A stretch of 64,000 nucleotides of DNA, taken from a virus. The notes beneath the pieces are model-generated. The model was not told the origin of the DNA and did no database searches. It worked only from the letters and a program-made list of their open reading frames with translations. The stretch covers positions 79,034 to 143,033 of the IMG/VR virus record IMGVR_UViG_3300037245_000806; one strand, written 5' to 3'. This document shows positions 40,843 through 48,894 of this stretch, one piece after another; the stretch's first letter is position 1, and each line of letters begins with the position of its first letter. Both the position numbers and the translations under genes were made by a program.

Positions 40843-41324
40843 GCCTTTTTCCCTTCTGCTTTGTCACTCAGCCATCGAGCGATAGCCTCGGTCTGTGTCA
40901 TCACTATCTCCCCGGCAACATAGCCCCATATGGGAAGCTCCCCACCGGAGACCATCGAAGGCCACCAGTTGTCCATCCAATCTTCGAGGAGCTTCCGGTG
41001 ACACACCCCGTAGTGCTGCGCGACCGGGCGCAGCAGAAACGCAATCCACTTCTGCCACGTGTCCAGCTGATACCGGTGAATCATCCCGGCAGGCGGCATG
41101 TGCATGAGCATCTCTTCGAGCCCGACGAGCGCGAAGAGTTCGTTATCCTCCTTGTCAAGAGGATCGTCACCCGGATTCGGGGGCTTCAGCGGAAAGAGGC
41201 AGTTGTCAATCAGCAGCCCCTCGTGCTCCGCGCCCTCGGTGATCCCCTTGACCACGCGGAATTCCTTGTGCGTGTCGAGACCTGCTTTCATGATCTCGTG
41301 GGCGATCTTCTCTGGACCCGTCAT
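40839..41324 (-). CDS. Hypothetical protein, 161 aa
   Basis: A soluble 161-residue acidic protein with no recognised family. It begins MTGPEKIAHEIMKAGLDTHK. The central part has ELFALVGLEEMLMHMPP and a Trp-rich helical region (WQKWIAFLLRPVAQHYG, LLEDWMDNWWPS). It overlaps both neighbours by ATGA and so belongs to the SbcD/SbcC operon. A role in recombination is inferred only from that. Confidence 0.75.
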   Translation of the reverse strand: MTGPEKIAHEIMKAGLDTHKEFRVVKGITEGAEHEGLLIDNCLFPLKPPNPGDDPLDKEDNELFALVGLEEMLMHMPPAGMIHRYQLDTWQKWIAFLLRPVAQHYGVCHRKLLEDWMDNWWPSMVSGGELPIWGYVAGEIVMTQTEAIARWLSDKAEGKKA

Positions 41325-41713
41325 CCTTGGGCCTCATCCTTCACCTTGAGGAAGTAGCGCCGCTTGAACTCCTCCACGGTGAAATGGAAGACGTCCGAAC
41401 GCTTCTTGCCGGGCCACTGGCAGAGCACCTGCGTCTGGGGCTCGTACTGCGATGCCAGCCTCTCTGCACTCCTCTCCGTGGTGACGAGCCCTGCGGGCGT
41501 TATCACAATGAACGCATTGTGTAGCCGCTTTTCGCACGTCAGGGTATCGGTCAGCCTGAAGAAGTCTTCCAAGTCATGCCGAACGCCCGAGAATATCAGC
41601 GTCGTGGACGAGAGAGGCACAGGCGTAACCGGCTTGGCCTTCTTCGGCGCAACCTTCTTCTTCTTGGCAACCTTCTTCTTCGGCCCCTTGGCCTTCTTCT
41701 TCTTCGCACTCAT
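41321..41713 (-). CDS. Hypothetical protein with histone-H1-like N-terminal tail
   Basis: 130 residues. Residues 1-30 are almost entirely Lys, Ala and Pro (KKKKAKGPKKKVAKKKKVAP), like eukaryotic H1 or mycobacterial HupB tails. The remaining about 95 residues form a small alpha/beta domain (TLIFSGVRHDLEDFFRLTD, FIVITPAGLVTTERSAE). It lies directly after the SbcD-like gene with an ATGA overlap. DNA binding is likely from composition. Confidence 0.75.
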   Translation of the reverse strand: MSAKKKKAKGPKKKVAKKKKVAPKKAKPVTPVPLSSTTLIFSGVRHDLEDFFRLTDTLTCEKRLHNAFIVITPAGLVTTERSAERLASQYEPQTQVLCQWPGKKRSDVFHFTVEEFKRRYFLKVKDEAQG

Positions 41714-42705
41714 CCCTTTGCCCCTTTCAAGATTTCGAGCCCCAATTCAAGAAGCTCAGCCTCGTCACGTCCCTGAAACTCCATGTAGCGTCCAAGGACT
41801 TCCTCGTTCGTGTCCTTCGTGTGAACTGCAATCCGTGGTGCCTGCTCGTCGGTCTCGACGAGCGTGCCCTCGACCCAGCCGGTCTTACCCTGTGCGGCCT
41901 CAATAGCTGCAAGAGCGGCCTTGGGGTCAGAGGTCTTAACCCGCACGAAGTCACGCTTCCCCACCTGCGACACGTCGTCGTCAACCAAGATATGAAACTC
42001 GGGACTCACGTTGTTGTAATGGCACTTCCACTTGCCCGTCTTCGAGTCCACCACATAGAAGCCGCGCTTCTGCCCGGCGTCCCTGAAGTCGATCTGAAGC
42101 GGCGAGCCCACGTAGCGTACATTCGGAGTAATCACCTTGGGCTCGTGGACGTCACCAAGGAAGACGTGCCTGAACCGCTTCGGGCACAGGTACGAGAGCG
42201 GCACACCCTTGCCTTTGTAGCCTGCCTCCTCAAGGAGCACGTGGCTCAGGAGGTATTCGGACCCGTGCTTCTTTGACATTGTGTCAACGGCCTTGCGGTA
42301 CGCGTCGATGTCCTCAGTCCATGGGACCAGCAGGAACTCATCGAAGGTATCCGGCGTCTCGATCACGTGCGTATAGCCCCGGAAGACCTGAAGGCTATTT
42401 CGTTCCGGTGACCGCAGCAGCGCGTCGTGGTTCCCAACGAGCACCACGACATTCTCCAACACCGTCGCGGCCTCATAGAACTCCCGGCATACAATGTCGA
42501 GCACGCCGAGCGGAATCTCCGTGCGCGAGTTGAATATGTCGCCTATGACGAATATACCTTCGCAGCCTTCCGCAACGCTCGTCTTGACGATCCAGCGCCA
42601 GCACTCAATAAGGTCGATCAGGCGCGTAGTCAGCCCGCTGGGGTGCAACGTCGAGAGGCGTGAGTATTCATCAAATTGCAGGTCTGCCGTGATAGCCCAC
42701 TTCAT
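41710..42705 (-). CDS. SbcD/Mre11-like nuclease (T4 gp47-like)
   Basis: 331 residues. Calcineurin-like phosphoesterase motifs run in order: TADLQFD (motif I, with Gln where DxH is usual), FVIGDIFNSR, VLVGNHDALL, LLSHVLLEEAG and VFLGDVHEPK (usual form GHxH). The GNHD motif is intact. The first His and the GHxH His differ from classical SbcD, so metal chemistry may differ or activity may be reduced. With the SbcC-like ATPase it forms the DNA-end processing complex. Confidence 0.88.
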   Translation of the reverse strand: MKWAITADLQFDEYSRLSTLHPSGLTTRLIDLIECWRWIVKTSVAEGCEGIFVIGDIFNSRTEIPLGVLDIVCREFYEAATVLENVVVLVGNHDALLRSPERNSLQVFRGYTHVIETPDTFDEFLLVPWTEDIDAYRKAVDTMSKKHGSEYLLSHVLLEEAGYKGKGVPLSYLCPKRFRHVFLGDVHEPKVITPNVRYVGSPLQIDFRDAGQKRGFYVVDSKTGKWKCHYNNVSPEFHILVDDDVSQVGKRDFVRVKTSDPKAALAAIEAAQGKTGWVEGTLVETDEQAPRIAVHTKDTNEEVLGRYMEFQGRDEAELLELGLEILKGAKG

Positions 42706-43370
42706 GCCAACATCCCTTCAATGCGCGGGAGGAACGCAGCCACTGTCGGAATCAGCTGCTTCAAGTCACGCAGCGCCTTCGCGTCAAACCAGTACCATTC
42801 ATCCGTCTTGTCCTTCTCCTTCGAGAAAGGCACCACACCGTCAGGCACGTAACAGCGGACCAGCGCGGCAATGTAGTGATGGTCTTCACCATCGACCACG
42901 TGCTCATTCCAGCCGATCAACTCCGTGCCCGTCGCGACCAGACCGGTCTCCTCCTCAAGCTCCCGGCACGCGGTCTTCTCAGCGCTCTCACGCCACTCCA
43001 CGTGCCCGCCCGGAGGAGCCCACCAGCCTTTCAAGCCACCGGCCAGCCGCTTCCCCAACAGGATACGCCCGCCCGAGATCACCAAGCAACCAGCGCCCAC
43101 CTTCGGCTGTTTCAGACCATCGCGGTCGTCGCCGCGCCAGTGGTTGCGAAGCCCGTTGATACACGCGCCTGTATGCCACGCGCACAGAAGCATGATCCCC
43201 CACTGCTTGTTCAAGTAGGTAGTGATCCACCAGAAAGGTTGGTTCAACAGACTCGCCAAGAAACCCCACCGCTTCACCTTCCGGCGCTTCATACTGACCA
43301 AGAGTGCGCCAGTAGTGCCAAGGATCACGATGCCAATCTGGCATATGAGTTCAAGCGTCTTCACAGTCAC
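42702..43370 (-). CDS. Membrane domain fused to NUDIX hydrolase
   Basis: 222 residues from GTG 43370, which overlaps the helicase stop. Residues 1-75 contain two hydrophobic segments: ICQIGIVILGTTGALLV, and LNQPFWWITTYLNKQWGIML followed by a second helical part. They resemble small phage membrane proteins of the QPFW..QWG type. Residues 80-222 hold a NUDIX domain; its box starts GGHVEWRES and ends RELEEETGL and is complete. The fusion would place nucleotide hydrolysis at the inner membrane. Substrate unknown. Confidence 0.85.
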   Translation of the reverse strand: MTVKTLELICQIGIVILGTTGALLVSMKRRKVKRWGFLASLLNQPFWWITTYLNKQWGIMLLCAWHTGACINGLRNHWRGDDRDGLKQPKVGAGCLVISGGRILLGKRLAGGLKGWWAPPGGHVEWRESAEKTACRELEEETGLVATGTELIGWNEHVVDGEDHHYIAALVRCYVPDGVVPFSKEKDKTDEWYWFDAKALRDLKQLIPTVAAFLPRIEGMLA

Positions 43371-43371
43371 A

Positions 43372-44640
43372 TCAAACCTCCACGCTCTTGCAATACGCCA
43401 CGATGGCTGGGTCAACACTGACGTGCCGCGCCTGCATGGGCTCTGTGAGTCTGAGCCCTGCGAGCGAACGCACACGCGAAAGCGCCACGTATGCCTGCCC
43501 CGGCGCGAAGCACTCGGACACGTCGCATTCGAGTAGATCGAGCGTCATGCCCTGAGACTTGTGAATCGTCAGAGCCCACGCGAGCTTGACGGGGAATTGC
43601 TTGAGACTGGCCAGCTGCTTATCGTTGGCGTCCTTCAAATCCCACGTCATTGGAACAACCCCGACGACATTTCCATCAGGCTTCCGCACCCATATCGTGT
43701 CGTCGTCCATCCGTTCTACGACGCCACGCTCCCCGTTCACAAATTCACGCTCGTAGTCATTCCACAGGAAGATCACCGGGGCACCGACCTTCAATTCGAG
43801 GAACGTCTCGGCGAGGCAGTCACGCACCAAACGCTCCGCGTACTGGTCCTCACCCCAAAGCTCAGCCTCATACTCCTTGGCCTCACCCTCGAACGCCTTG
43901 AGGTGCTGATAATTCACCATGGACGCGGCGTCATTGCGTGCGTATAAGCACGTAGGCTCATCACCATCACCCAACTCGGCACCAACACGGGAATTGAAAT
44001 ACGCTAGGACTGAGGCGTCAGTGTTGCCATACCGAACACGACTAAGCGCGGCGACAAACTCAGCGTCGTCCTGTCGGAAGACTTTGGACAGCACGTGGAC
44101 TTCAGGCTCGACCAACAGCCATGAGGATGCCTGAAACGCATACGGGTACTCGACCTCGTCGGCACGCTTGGAGACCGGAGGGAGTTGCAAGAAGTCACCC
44201 GTGAAGATTACCTGAATCCCCCCAAAAGGCTTCTTGGAGACCCGTATTCGCTTGAGCCAGAAGTTTATCATGTCGATGTAGTCACCAGAAAGCATGGAGA
44301 CCTCGTCGATGATGAGCACCTGACAGGCCTTCACGCGCTCACACATCTCGCCGAAGTTCTTCACCCGGCGGCTGTTCAGGAGCACACTAGCTTCCGCCTT
44401 GTTCTTCTTGATCTGTGTCCCGAGCCACGAGTGAATCGTGCAGCCACTCACGCGGATAGCTGCAATGCCCGTGGACGCGGTGACGGCAACCCGCTTGGTC
44501 CCGCCAAGCTGCTCGATGATCTCCTCGACCAGCACTGACTTCCCCGTCCCGCCGGGTCCAGTGATGAAGATATTCCTACCCGCAAGCGCTGCGGCGAGCG
44601 CGGCCTCTTGGCCGTCGCTGAGTACAATTTTAGACCCCAT
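43372..44640 (-). CDS. Dda/Pif1-like SF1B helicase
   Basis: 422 residues from ATG 44640 (GGAGGAG upstream). Motif I is ITGPGGTGKS, Ia VTASTGIAA, II LIIDEVSMLS, III VIFTGDFLQLPPV, and the C-terminal ALTIHKSQGMTLD and YVALSRVR motifs mark SF1B helicases of the RecD/Pif1/Dda group. T4 Dda acts at origins and in recombination with 5'-3' polarity. Size matches Dda (439 aa). It overlaps the Cys-rich gene upstream by 11 bases. Confidence 0.93.
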   Translation of the reverse strand: MGSKIVLSDGQEAALAAALAGRNIFITGPGGTGKSVLVEEIIEQLGGTKRVAVTASTGIAAIRVSGCTIHSWLGTQIKKNKAEASVLLNSRRVKNFGEMCERVKACQVLIIDEVSMLSGDYIDMINFWLKRIRVSKKPFGGIQVIFTGDFLQLPPVSKRADEVEYPYAFQASSWLLVEPEVHVLSKVFRQDDAEFVAALSRVRYGNTDASVLAYFNSRVGAELGDGDEPTCLYARNDAASMVNYQHLKAFEGEAKEYEAELWGEDQYAERLVRDCLAETFLELKVGAPVIFLWNDYEREFVNGERGVVERMDDDTIWVRKPDGNVVGVVPMTWDLKDANDKQLASLKQFPVKLAWALTIHKSQGMTLDLLECDVSECFAPGQAYVALSRVRSLAGLRLTEPMQARHVSVDPAIVAYCKSVEV

Positions 44641-45025
44641 CTGGTAACTCCTCCACAACGTGTACAGGGATATTAAGCGGTCCAGTGAACTGCGGCGCTT
44701 TCAGGTACGCATGCCCGGTCTCGTAGTTATAGTGGAAGCCGCCGCCAAGCTGACGCACTGTCGCGCCAAACACTTGCAGCAAATCCCATACGTCCAAAGT
44801 GCTGAGTTCGCCCTCCTTCGGGAGTCGCGTCGATGCGCCCCGAAGCGCTTTCTCCGCGAAGGCGCTCGCCCAACACGCCCGGCAGCAATCACCAGACTCG
44901 ACGTCCTCAGGCTTGCACGGGCCTCTTGGTGCGAGGAGATTACTGCACTCCCACTTCACCATCTCCGTGAGGTCTGCGCGCCTGACGGCGAGGAGCCTAC
45001 GTGGGTTCTTTTGTTCGTTCTTCAT
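44630..45025 (-). CDS. Cys-rich protein, paralogue 1
   Basis: 131 residues (ATG 45025; a TTG at 45037 is an alternative). Residues about 17-55, with RADLTEMVKWECSN, GPCKPEDVESGDCCRACW and ASAFAEKAL, are homologous to the product of the gene immediately upstream. Four cysteines spaced C..C..CC..C may bind a metal. The C-terminal half (FHYNYETGHAYLKAPQFTG) is not shared. Function unknown. It sits before the Dda-like helicase gene. Confidence 0.75.
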   Translation of the reverse strand: MKNEQKNPRRLLAVRRADLTEMVKWECSNLLAPRGPCKPEDVESGDCCRACWASAFAEKALRGASTRLPKEGELSTLDVWDLLQVFGATVRQLGGGFHYNYETGHAYLKAPQFTGPLNIPVHVVEELPDGV

Positions 45026-45365
45026 ATACCAATCCAATGGGCATCACCACGTAGCGCCGCATCGCACCTATCCCGGCCTTCTCGACCGCATCATCTTCCG
45101 CCTGTGTCCGTGTCGAATGTACGCCTTTGAATTCGAGCGAATTCGCAACAAGCTCGAAAACAGCATGCCTCCGCAACACGAGCACGTGGGGAGGCCTGTC
45201 AGCTTCTAGCAGCATCCGCTCTGCGAACGCACGCCCCTTGCACGCACAGCAGCAATCGCCAGCGCTTACAGCGTCCGGGGTACACGGCCCCTGCTTCGCA
45301 GGATGCTCGCACTTCCACCGCGACATCCGCACGAGGTCGTCACGCTCGATCTCAACCTTGGGCAT
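44997..45365 (-). CDS. Cys-rich protein, paralogue 2
   Basis: 122 residues from ATG 45365 with AAGGAGG upstream. RDDLVRMSRWKCEH, GPCTPDAVSAGDCCCACK and RAFAERMLLE match the neighbouring downstream gene product, so the two are tandem duplicates. The second half differs (PPHVLVLRRHAVFELVANS) and looks like a small beta-rich domain. Possible zinc or iron binding. The start overlaps the end of the small membrane gene in another frame. Confidence 0.75.
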   Translation of the reverse strand: MPKVEIERDDLVRMSRWKCEHPAKQGPCTPDAVSAGDCCCACKGRAFAERMLLEADRPPHVLVLRRHAVFELVANSLEFKGVHSTRTQAEDDAVEKAGIGAMRRYVVMPIGLVYEERTKEPT

Positions 45366-45528
45366 TCTTCTCCTCCTTGAGTATAGACCCGAGCGTCGGG
45401 AGCGAGAGCGCAATAGGCCACGTCGCCCACCACGGGTGGTCGCACAGTATGAGGGCCAGAGCGGTTGCAGAAAGACCGAGGAGGCAGATGGTCAGTGCCG
45501 CGTAGCGTGCGCCGAGTCGTCGTAACAC
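45352..45528 (-). CDS. Small two-segment membrane protein starting inside repeat copy 7
   Basis: 58 residues if GTG 45528 is the start: VLRRLGARYAALTICLLGLS, then hydrophobic residues to about 29, and a second hydrophobic stretch WWATWPIALSLPTLGSIL. It ends KEEKNAQG. The start lies within the 13-bp palindrome and overlaps the stop of the 312-aa gene. No strong ribosome site is visible, so translation would rely on coupling. Function unknown. Confidence 0.55.
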   Translation of the reverse strand: MLRRLGARYAALTICLLGLSATALALILCDHPWWATWPIALSLPTLGSILKEEKNAQG

Positions 45529-45535
45529 AGTGTTA
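45523..45535. promoter_or_regulatory. 13-bp palindromic repeat, copy 7 (perfect palindrome)
   Basis: TAACACAGTGTTA, a perfect palindrome around a central A. Its coding-strand TAA is the stop of the 312-aa gene. No promoter boxes are visible. Confidence 0.8.
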
Positions 45536-46471
45536 CCGATCTAGGAGAATCCTGTACCTGTGATTGCCAATGACCGCTTCGCTGTCACCGACCCACGTGG
45601 CCGGAATCATGACAGTCTTGCCCTTCATCGCCTTGTACCGCCCGTCGCGATATGTTCGAGAATGCCGCCTGCGTTCGTGCGGGCGCTTGGGGCCATGAGC
45701 TTCGAGCGGCGGTAGGTTCAACCGCTTCCTGATCTCACTCGGCCTGAGGAGTGTATACGTCGGGCGGTCATGCCGCCTGCGGATACGCTCCTTGTGCTTC
45801 CCCTTGCGCGCCTGTCGCTTCCTGTGCCGTTCCGCTGCCTTGAGCGGACTGTCCTCGACAATGAAACGATTCGGGGAGTTGAAGTAGAAGACCTCCTGAA
45901 GCCCCACGTTCACGTTCCGCAGGATGGGGGGCGTCATCAGCTTGAGGCTCTCTTGATCCTTAGGGCGGCTTGCTATGTCAACGCCAATGATGCCGTCTGC
46001 CTTTGTGGCCAACGCTGACCACAACACCATGCCCATGAAGTCAATCGGGCCTTCAGGATTCAGCTTCACCGGGCCGAAGCGACCTTCGCTGATAAGCACG
46101 GAACCCTCGGGGTAGCCTTCGATCACTTTCTTGATCGCGGCTGCCTCCTCCGGGTCGTCACCTTCCACAAAGGCGTCCACATGCCACGCGTCTATGGGTT
46201 CAATCTCAAGGAACCCGCGCTCGCCGCTGAGCCCCTCTTGATCCTTCTCGGTATCCCACAGGACAGTACACGTCGCCTTGTCCTCGACGGCCATGGTCGG
46301 AAAGGGCAGGAAGAAATGCTCGTGGAGCATGGCAACAGTCTCCACGTCGCTATGCTTCGGTAGCACGTCCTGCGCCCTCGCGTCGAACAGGAAGACGCGC
46401 GCTTGCTCCATGCGCTTAATGACCGCCGGTATGTGTCGTTCAATGATGCCCGCAGCTTGATCAAAGATCAT
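45533..46471 (-). CDS. Conserved hypothetical phage protein, 312 aa
   Basis: 312 residues, first gene after promoter P2. An N-terminal alpha/beta domain (about 1-190) contains AIIERHIPAVIKRMEQ and an acidic centre. After a Lys/Arg-rich bridge (HRKRQARKGKHKERIRRR) comes a C-terminal unit: TLLRPSEIRKRL, GPKRPHERRRHSRTYRDGRY and TVMIPATWVGDSE. I have seen similar endings in hypothetical proteins of tailed phages but know no function. Nucleic-acid contact is suggested by charge. Confidence 0.8.
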   Translation of the reverse strand: MIFDQAAGIIERHIPAVIKRMEQARVFLFDARAQDVLPKHSDVETVAMLHEHFFLPFPTMAVEDKATCTVLWDTEKDQEGLSGERGFLEIEPIDAWHVDAFVEGDDPEEAAAIKKVIEGYPEGSVLISEGRFGPVKLNPEGPIDFMGMVLWSALATKADGIIGVDIASRPKDQESLKLMTPPILRNVNVGLQEVFYFNSPNRFIVEDSPLKAAERHRKRQARKGKHKERIRRRHDRPTYTLLRPSEIRKRLNLPPLEAHGPKRPHERRRHSRTYRDGRYKAMKGKTVMIPATWVGDSEAVIGNHRYRILLDR

Positions 46472-46493
46472 TTTTTACCGCCTCACACGATAG

Positions 46494-46522
46494 AATGTAC
46501 AGGGACACACGCGCCACGTCAA
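46494..46522 (-). promoter_or_regulatory. Promoter P2
   Basis: Coding strand TTGACG (46517-46522), 17-bp spacer, TACATT (46494-46499), preceded by GCGAAAAACATC. The ATG is at 46471. The -35 box overlaps the last codons of the 5'-nuclease gene. Confidence 0.75.
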
Positions 46523-47511
46523 GATGTTTTTCGCGTCACGCTAAACTTTTTTGCTGACCGCCGGAACGGTTGGTCGTACCGGTCGGGCGCACCGATGATC
46601 GATTGAAGGTCCAGCTTCTTACACAGACGTAGGAAGCCGAGCTTCTGCACATCCGGCACCCAATTGACCAGTTGCTTCGTCAGGCCCTCCGTGCCACCGA
46701 ACGACCGGCGCAAGTCGATTGCCTTCACGACACGCTTGAGGTAATCGATATTCTCGTACAGTGACTTCTCGAATTTCCTCGGCTTCGGTCGCTGTGCTGC
46801 GCGATTGCGAAGCACGCAGAGTTGGGCCGTAGTTGACATCCGCTCGAAGCCCTTGACATGCTCCGTGGCCTCTAGGATGAGTTCCTTAGCGCGCTTGTCG
46901 CCACACCCGGAGCAACCAGCAATTGAGTCTGACGGGTCACCCACGAGAGTCTTGTACAGCAGATAGGTCGAAGACTCGACACCGGTAATCTCGGCGAAAT
47001 TGTCCGCGTCGATCCATCGCTTCTTGTTGAGGTCATAGACGCGAGCACCCCACTCCACCATCTGCCAGAGGTCTTTGTCCCCGGACATCACAACCGGCGT
47101 GCCGAAATGCTTCAGGCATATCGACGCCACCGCGCCGACAACATCATCGGCTTCCCGCTCTGTGTAACTGATGCAGAGCACCCCGAGCTTCTCCATCATT
47201 TTGCGCGCCAACCCAATCTGAGTGAACGCGCTTGCCTTCTCCTCCTCAGTCAGGAGCTTCTTTCGCTCCTCACGCTTGCACTTGTAGTCGGGCAGAAGCT
47301 CTAGCCGACGCTTGGGGATACCCGCGTCGAAGCACGCGACAATGGGGCCTGAGTACCTCCCCTCCGGTGACTCCAAGAAAGCGCGAAGCGTGTTGAGCGC
47401 ACCGTAGACGCCCCCGGTGAATTGCCCGCCCGCCTTGAGGTCGTCCAGAGCGGTCGCCATTATGCAGCGCTTAATCAGGCTGTTCGCGTCGATCACCAGA
47501 GGCATGGGCAT
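46519..47511 (-). CDS. 5'-3' exonuclease / flap endonuclease
   Basis: 330 residues from ATG 47511 with AGGAG upstream. MPLVIDANSLIKR, ACFDAGIPKRRLELLPDYKC, the READDVVG acidic cluster, VVMSGDKDLWQ and VGDPSDSIAGCSGCG are the ordered active-site and H3TH motifs of the FEN/PolA 5'-nuclease family. It would remove RNA primers and flaps, complementing the phage PolA, which lacks such a domain. The H3TH reads GCSGCGDKRAKEL. Confidence 0.93.
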   Translation of the reverse strand: MPMPLVIDANSLIKRCIMATALDDLKAGGQFTGGVYGALNTLRAFLESPEGRYSGPIVACFDAGIPKRRLELLPDYKCKREERKKLLTEEEKASAFTQIGLARKMMEKLGVLCISYTEREADDVVGAVASICLKHFGTPVVMSGDKDLWQMVEWGARVYDLNKKRWIDADNFAEITGVESSTYLLYKTLVGDPSDSIAGCSGCGDKRAKELILEATEHVKGFERMSTTAQLCVLRNRAAQRPKPRKFEKSLYENIDYLKRVVKAIDLRRSFGGTEGLTKQLVNWVPDVQKLGFLRLCKKLDLQSIIGAPDRYDQPFRRSAKKFSVTRKTS

Positions 47512-47542
47512 TGGGATGCTCCTATACAGCGGGGCAGACAGT

Positions 47543-47573
47543 AAGAAGGGGGGCAACCTCTCGGCTGCCCCCC
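47543..47573 (-). terminator. Rho-independent terminator after the ParB-like gene
   Basis: Coding strand GGGGGGCA-(10)-TGCCCCCC, an 8-bp GC-rich stem, followed by TTCTTAC. It lies in the 86-base gap between the ParB-like gene and the 5'-nuclease gene, making the ParB-like gene a monocistronic unit with promoter P4. Confidence 0.75.
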
Positions 47574-47597
47574 TCCGTGATACCGCAGAAGGCGAGC

Positions 47598-48740
47598 CTA
47601 CTCCTCAGTCTCGTCCTCGGTCTCAGGCTTGTGCTTGCTGGCGGCATCGGCGACGTGCTCTTTGAACGCCTTGAGCGCGGCCTTGCCAGCCTTGGTCTTG
47701 TCGTCCAACTCGGGCGGGAACGGCGAGTCAATTGCGCCCCGATCCCACAGGAGGGTCGCCGCGACGGCACAACTCACGTGATACTCGGTCGTGCCGATCT
47801 CGTCGCCCTTCGCCTTGTGTACGATATCGCTGACCAGCCGTAGCATCGTCTCCTTCTCACGGCTGCCCTTCCGCACCTTGAGGGCGGCATCGCGAGCCGC
47901 ACCCTTGAGGTGCTGCGCGGACTTGCCCGGCGTGGGGGCGTTGTCCGCTTTCGCGGTCTTCTTGGCGAGCTTCTTGATGGCTGCCGCAGACATGCCGGGC
48001 TCAAGCGCGTCCTTGAACTCCTGCTTGCCACGCGTCTTGCCGTCAACCTTCGTCAGTTCGAGACCGGCGATGAGCGACATCGCGCCCGACTCGACGTGCT
48101 CCTGCACATCCTTCGGTGCGCCCATCAGCGTCATACACCTGCGAATCTTGCTGACGTGTAGCCCCGTCTCCTGCGCGATGCGGGGGAAGCCCCACTCGTG
48201 CTTCGTGGCGAGTTCGTTGACGACGCGCCCGATTTCTATCGGGTTCAGGTTCGTCCTGCCCTCTTCCGAGTTCTCAGCGACAGCAACCGCGCGGGCGCTC
48301 GCATCTTCGGATTCGAGGTCCATACGTATCGTGACCGCAAGCTCAGTCAGGCCGAGCAGGTCACTGGCGCGCAGACGACGCTCACCGGCGACGAGCAGGA
48401 AGGAGCCGGGCTTGTCGAGCGCGGGCCGCACGACGAGAGGGCTGAGCAGGCCGTTCTTCTTGATGGACTTGGCGAGCGGTTCGAGGTCGGTGACCACGGT
48501 GCGGGGGTTGAACCCCTGCACGATCTTGATGACCTTGCGGGGCAACATCGTGACGATGGACCCCTTGCCCTTCAAGGCCTTCTTCACGTCGCCAACGGAC
48601 AGCGTCACGCCGTGTAGCTCGACCGGTACAACCGGCGCGGACTTCCCCGTCTTCGCAGCGTTACTCGGCTTGGCGACCGTCTTCTTCGCCACCTTCTTCT
48701 TCGCCACCTTCTTCTTCCCCGTCTTCTTCTCCACAGCCAT
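47598..48740 (-). CDS. ParB/KorB-like DNA-binding protein
   Basis: 380 residues. Residues 1-35 are a Lys/Ala-rich tail (KKTGKKKVAKKKVAKKTVAK). The ParB nucleotide-binding domain has NPRT (78-81), PLVVRP and the GERRLRAS box (119-126; canonical GERRxRA), plus AENSEEGRTNLNPIE (155-169; canonical ENxQRxDLNPIE). An HTH lies at 186-206 (FPRIAQETGLHVSKIRRCMT). No ParA gene is in the window. ParB proteins are CTP-dependent clamps that load at palindromic sites; KorB is a repressor version. Its own promoter carries the 13-bp palindrome and it ends in a terminator. Confidence 0.9.
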   Translation of the reverse strand: MAVEKKTGKKKVAKKKVAKKTVAKPSNAAKTGKSAPVVPVELHGVTLSVGDVKKALKGKGSIVTMLPRKVIKIVQGFNPRTVVTDLEPLAKSIKKNGLLSPLVVRPALDKPGSFLLVAGERRLRASDLLGLTELAVTIRMDLESEDASARAVAVAENSEEGRTNLNPIEIGRVVNELATKHEWGFPRIAQETGLHVSKIRRCMTLMGAPKDVQEHVESGAMSLIAGLELTKVDGKTRGKQEFKDALEPGMSAAAIKKLAKKTAKADNAPTPGKSAQHLKGAARDAALKVRKGSREKETMLRLVSDIVHKAKGDEIGTTEYHVSCAVAATLLWDRGAIDSPFPPELDDKTKAGKAALKAFKEHVADAASKHKPETEDETEE

Positions 48741-48803
48741 TTTGCGTCCTCCCTTTCAGCGGTCTGAGGGCGACCCCTGTCACCCCCTGTTCTTCATTGC
48801 GGA

Positions 48804-48832
48804 AGTATGCCATAATCTTAACACAGTGTCAA
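48804..48832 (-). promoter_or_regulatory. Promoter P4 of the ParB-like gene
   Basis: Coding strand TTGACA (48827-48832), 17-bp spacer, CATACT (48804-48809), with GGCAAAAGTTTC upstream. The -35 box is inside repeat copy 8. The leader of about 57 bases contains a tiny ORF (MKNRG) before GGGAGG and the ATG. Confidence 0.85.
48819..48831. promoter_or_regulatory. 13-bp palindromic repeat, copy 8, over the P4 -35 box
   Basis: TAACACAGTGTCA on the plus strand. The placement over the ParB-like gene's own -35 box suggests autorepression, as for copy 3 at P8. Confidence 0.8.
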
Positions 48833-48894
48833 GAAACTTTTGCCGTATCAGACGAAAAAGTTTATGGCGCTATACAGCCCCTGCGGGCTTATAC

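Noticed and set aside
42277-42290. TGACATTGTGTCA-like near matches to the 13-bp repeat, also at 4610, 30520 and 54721
   Set aside because: Two or more mismatches or a different centre, all in coding sequence, mostly encoding Asp-Thr-Met. Treated as chance.
47598-48740. Plasmid-type partition locus (phage-plasmid lifestyle)
   Set aside because: No ParA and no clustered parS sites are present in the window; the palindromes are dispersed and promoter-linked, so a regulator is favoured. A ParA gene outside the window would reopen this.
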